Part shown: one piece after another, positions 60,722 to 63,224 of the stretch
Layout of the letters: each line of letters opens with the position of its first letter
Numbering within the stretch: position 1 is the stretch's first letter
Assembly (NCBI GenBank): GCA_964613745.1
Contig: CAZTJA010000010.1
Span: 1 to 63,224 of the forward strand
Length of the DNA: 63,224 nt
Origin: CAZTJA01 sp964613745
GTDB lineage: Bacteria; Desulfobacterota; Desulfomonilia; Desulfomonilales; Desulfomonilaceae
Reading direction: 5' to 3'
The notes under the pieces: generated by a model
What the model was told of the DNA's origin: nothing
Seen by the model: only the letters and a program-made list of their open reading frames with translations
Databases searched by the model: none
Program-made: the position numbers and the translations under genes

Positions 60722-61740
60722 TATTTAGGGCCTCTATAAAATTCGTCAAATTTGGGAAGATCTCTAATATCTCCTGAATCTTTCAGCACATTTCCGACCA
60801 GCTCATAATCCAGGAATTTCAGTTTTCCGATCGACGCCTTATCTCCGTCCGGAATGATAAGTTCCTTCATTCGTGCCAGCATCCAACGCTGATGAGCTCT
60901 ATTGGTGCCGGTATGTGCCGCACGGGCGTGTTTCATGACAATTTCCACCGCTTCATCCTGATGGTCAAATGCATAAAACCATCCCTTCAAAGATGCCCGC
61001 ACAAAGGCGGCGCACATGTCCGGATCATGAAGAAAAGTTGATTCCATGCAGTAGATGCCGTCTTCGGGAAAGCTAAGCCCGTGCCGGTCAAAGAAAAAGA
61101 TAGTCAAATCTTCCGGGTTCAGGCCGCTGTTAATTAACGTGTGGTATTCGTTGTAATACATGGCCGACATTGCATCGACCCCGCCCTTCAGGAATAAGCT
61201 TACTGATGAATAATTCGGAATGACGTTTACCGAAATCCCATACTTTTGAAAGAAAAGTCTTGGCTGCAAATAGAATTGGCCCGCCCAGAGCCCTACATTC
61301 TTACCATTCAGGTCCTGGGGAGCCTCTATTCCGCTTTTTTTCTTTGCTACAAGTACAAGAGCGGAACGCTGACTTATTTGAGCAAGATTTACGACATCAA
61401 TAGCCCATGATCTTTTTTCAATACCGTTGGAAAGCCAATCGGTGCAAAAAGTAGCTTTGCCCGTTTGAATAGCGTCCAGCGGTGGATTTCCCGGCCCGCC
61501 AACCAAGAGAGTCAGATCTATTCCCGCTTCTTTATAAAAGCCTTTATCAAGGGCGACCATGTAACCGGCGAACTGGGCCTGAGGGATCCATTGTGGAGCG
61601 AACGACGCCTTTTTAAGATCCTGAGCGTGTAAGTCGGAAAGGAAACATGAAAGACATAAAATTACAGAAACACAGAAAAAGCCGATGCAACGGAAAAGTG
61701 GTTTATTTGAGCGACAAAAAACTGAATTGTTGGTTCGCAT
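60721..61740 (-). CDS. NMT1/THI5-like periplasmic solute-binding protein
   Basis: A periplasmic binding protein of the SsuA/THI5 group. ATG 61740 gives a 339-residue protein with a signal peptide (hydrophobic FFCVSVILCLSCF, cleavage near LHAQ); the longer frame adds non-conserved residues, though no start has a strong ribosome-binding site. FAPQWIPQAQFAGYMVALDKGFY and KNVGLWAGQF are typical of pyrimidine-precursor, riboflavin or sulfonate binders. No ABC permease or ATPase gene is adjacent. Its stop overlaps the sensor start, so it probably supplies the ligand signal to that phosphatase rather than serving transport. Confidence 0.8.
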   Translation of the reverse strand: MRTNNSVFCRSNKPLFRCIGFFCVSVILCLSCFLSDLHAQDLKKASFAPQWIPQAQFAGYMVALDKGFYKEAGIDLTLLVGGPGNPPLDAIQTGKATFCTDWLSNGIEKRSWAIDVVNLAQISQRSALVLVAKKKSGIEAPQDLNGKNVGLWAGQFYLQPRLFFQKYGISVNVIPNYSSVSLFLKGGVDAMSAMYYNEYHTLINSGLNPEDLTIFFFDRHGLSFPEDGIYCMESTFLHDPDMCAAFVRASLKGWFYAFDHQDEAVEIVMKHARAAHTGTNRAHQRWMLARMKELIIPDGDKASIGKLKFLDYELVGNVLKDSGDIRDLPKFDEFYRGPK

Positions 61741-62170
61741 ATGCTTGGGCCTATTCGGGTGTTGAAGGCTCTTGTCTGTTCTATGATGGCGGAACCCTGG
61801 ATCAGAGAGAATGCCGCCCAATGCAATGTCGGTCCGGGAGTGTCGGCAGAGATTACGCGAAAAATAGGCAAAAGTCGAATGCAAAGAAAATTACCATTCT
61901 GTCCAAAAAGTTTACCGTTGTTGTTAGAGGTGAAATCGCAACTACTTCGGCAGAAACAAGTTGAAGTAAGAAGTAATGAAAGCCAAGTGGTACTTAGCTA
62001 ACGTCATGCGGAAGAGAGCCATTACTAAATGAACATAATTTGCATTGACTTTACTCTTAACATCAATAAAGTCATGAAAGACATTCTCAACGGTTGGACC
62101 GGTATTGTCGTATGCATTGAATGCATGTGAGAACCGTTGAGTTGTACTATGGAAGAAGGAGGTTATAGGT
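61741..62170. other. Divergent spacer with structured leader for the DUF1269 gene
   Basis: These 430 bases hold no recognised gene. Near the right end a 10-bp perfect inverted repeat (62086-62095 with 62132-62141) encloses a 6-bp inner stem (62112-62117 with 62121-62126). The structure lies 30 bases before the DUF1269 start and could act as a cis RNA element or a DNA operator. Confidence 0.5.
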
Positions 62171-62662
62171 ATGAGCGATCTAGTGGTTATTGCCTATGAT
62201 GATCAATTCAAGGCTGAAGAAGTGCGATTAATGCTGTGGAAAATGCAAAAAGAGTACTTAATCGATCTTGAAGATGCAGTGGTGGCGGAAAAGAACGAAA
62301 AGGGCAAGGTGAAACTTCACCAGGCCATCAACCTGACTGCAGCAGGTGCCGCAAGTGGCGGTTTTTGGGGAACTTTGGTGGGACTGATTTTCCTCAATCC
62401 CATATTGGGAATGGCAGTCGGTGCTACGGCCGGAGCCGTTTCCGGTGCTCTCACGGACGTGGGAATAAACAACAATTTTATGAAGGAACTAGCTGATACT
62501 CTCCAGCCGAAGAGCTCCGCTTTGTTTGTGCTCGTCAGAAGTATGACTCCGGACAGAGTCATGGACGAACTTAAAGGCACAGGCGGAAAGATCTTAAAAA
62601 CTTCACTTTCGCATGAGGATGAGTCAAAGCTCCAGAGTGTTTTGAGTGAAGCTGCCCAGTGA
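62171..62662 (+). CDS. DUF1269 membrane protein
   Basis: A 163-residue protein with GGAGG about nine bases before the ATG. The N-terminal domain (DLVVIAYDDQFKAEEVRLML) and a Gly/Ala-rich membrane hairpin (about 55-97, with GGFWGTLVGLIFLNP and GATAGAVSG) match the DUF1269 family. A soluble C-terminal domain includes SSALFVLVRSMTPDRVMDEL. The family's function is unknown; members are often stress-induced. The strong ribosome-binding site and the structured leader suggest regulated, high expression. Confidence 0.82.
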   Translation: MSDLVVIAYDDQFKAEEVRLMLWKMQKEYLIDLEDAVVAEKNEKGKVKLHQAINLTAAGAASGGFWGTLVGLIFLNPILGMAVGATAGAVSGALTDVGINNNFMKELADTLQPKSSALFVLVRSMTPDRVMDELKGTGGKILKTSLSHEDESKLQSVLSEAAQ

Positions 62663-62832
62663 GCAAGATTTGGTTGACCCCGGAAAGAGATTGGTCCTGA
62701 AATTCGCATATTAATGTAGACGTACAGTCGTCCGAATTCCGTAAAGATGAACTGGTTATCTGATACGTGACCTTCGATTAAGATATGCAGTTTTGATTAT
62801 ACAAAAAATTACTAATCATCATGGAGTTTTAT

Positions 62833-63224
62833 ATGAGCCGGCCGAAATTGATAGAAGTGGCATTACAAGGCGGTGGAGCTCACGGTGCTTTCACCTGGGG
62901 AGTGCTTGATCGACTACTTGAGGACGACCGTGTACAGATTGAAGGTATTAGCGGCACAAGTGCCGGTGCCATGAACGGCGTTGTGTTGGCGGATGGGCTC
63001 GACACAGGCGGAAAAGAAGGGGCGCGGAAAGCTCTCAGAAAATTCTGGGCCGGCATAAGCGCTGCAGGAGCATACTCTCCCCTACAAAGAACCGTTGTAG
63101 ATCGCCTGTTCGGACGATGGACACTGGACTCATCACCGGGATATACAATGCTGGATCTCATGACTCGGCTTGTATCGCCTTATGAGATGAATCCATTGGA
63201 TATCAATCCTCTTCGAGCTCTCAT
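62833..63224 (+). CDS. Patatin-like phospholipase (3' end outside window)
   Basis: The gene starts at ATG 62833, seven bases after GGAG, and runs off the window without a stop (about 130 codons). The oxyanion hole QGGGAHGAF (13-21) and nucleophile elbow GTSAG (Ser43) identify the patatin family, here of the canonical RssA-like type with GGGxxG, unlike the divergent patatin at 3388. It is a serine hydrolase acting on acyl lipids. The catalytic aspartate lies beyond the window. Confidence 0.9.
   Translation, partial: MSRPKLIEVALQGGGAHGAFTWGVLDRLLEDDRVQIEGISGTSAGAMNGVVLADGLDTGGKEGARKALRKFWAGISAAGAYSPLQRTVVDRLFGRWTLDSSPGYTMLDLMTRLVSPYEMNPLDINPLRAL

Noticed and set aside
1..63224. CRISPR arrays, insertion sequences, prophage or integrase genes
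   Set aside because: I found no repeat-spacer arrays, transposase motifs or attachment-site pairs on reading both strands.

Overview
The window reads as chromosomal DNA of an anaerobic, Gram-negative member of the Desulfobacterota (former Deltaproteobacteria). This rests on a bacterial-type CODH/ACS (Wood-Ljungdahl) operon, a chaperone/protease block tig-clpP-clpX-lon, an LptG-type LPS exporter, phenylalanine-ended outer-membrane beta-barrel proteins, and a branched-chain amino acid/phosphatidylethanolamine cluster ordered as in that phylum. A Desulfomonile-like or syntrophic sulfate-reducer relative is my best guess; it is inferred from gene content, not shown. No phage, insertion sequence or CRISPR array was seen.

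Layout. 1-5.7 kb: end of a PIN/TRAM protein, a membrane-anchored Pro-rich protein, a Cys-rich outer-membrane protein (OMP), and a short operon of patatin lipase, dCMP deaminase and a ParB-fold-like protein. 5.7-14.5 kb: an EF-G paralogue, an NYN nuclease, a PgeF-type enzyme, a secreted phosphodiester glycosidase-like protein, an HD hydrolase, a second OMP and three small unknowns. 14.6-20.8 kb: tRNA-Met with a perfect sigma-70 promoter, a Nif3-like protein, a zinc-ribbon coiled-coil protein, glycogen branching enzyme, a secreted papain-fold protein and a third OMP. 20.9-26.8 kb: lon, clpX, clpP and tig. 27-31.8 kb: glycosyltransferase, epimerase, LptG and an unknown membrane protein. 31.8-40.3 kb: the CODH/ACS operon. 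40.5-46.5 kb: leuA, pssA, psd, ilvN, ilvB and a YdcH-like gene. 46.6-54 kb: gamma-glutamylcyclotransferase-like, cysteine synthase, unknown proteins, a PPi-type phosphofructokinase, ilvD, tadA and tRNA-Ser. 54-63.2 kb: membrane proteins, HU, a solute-binding protein fused in translation to a SpoIIE-type phosphatase sensor, a DUF1269 protein and the start of a second patatin.

The standout is the 1,119-codon gene at 36610-39969. It joins the corrinoid iron-sulfur protein small subunit (AcsD) to the carbon monoxide dehydrogenase (AcsA/CooS) through an Ala/Pro/Lys-rich linker of about 130 residues that contains one predicted helix. With acsB, acsC and acsE downstream and a 77-residue unknown gene upstream, one transcript would supply all catalytic subunits of acetyl-CoA synthesis or cleavage. 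The methyl carrier would be covalently tethered to the CO-generating enzyme. All cluster ligands in AcsB, AcsC and the CODH part are intact, so the fusion looks functional.

Many gene starts were moved from the longest frame to an internal ATG, GTG or TTG that has a Shine-Dalgarno sequence or a family-typical N-terminus.
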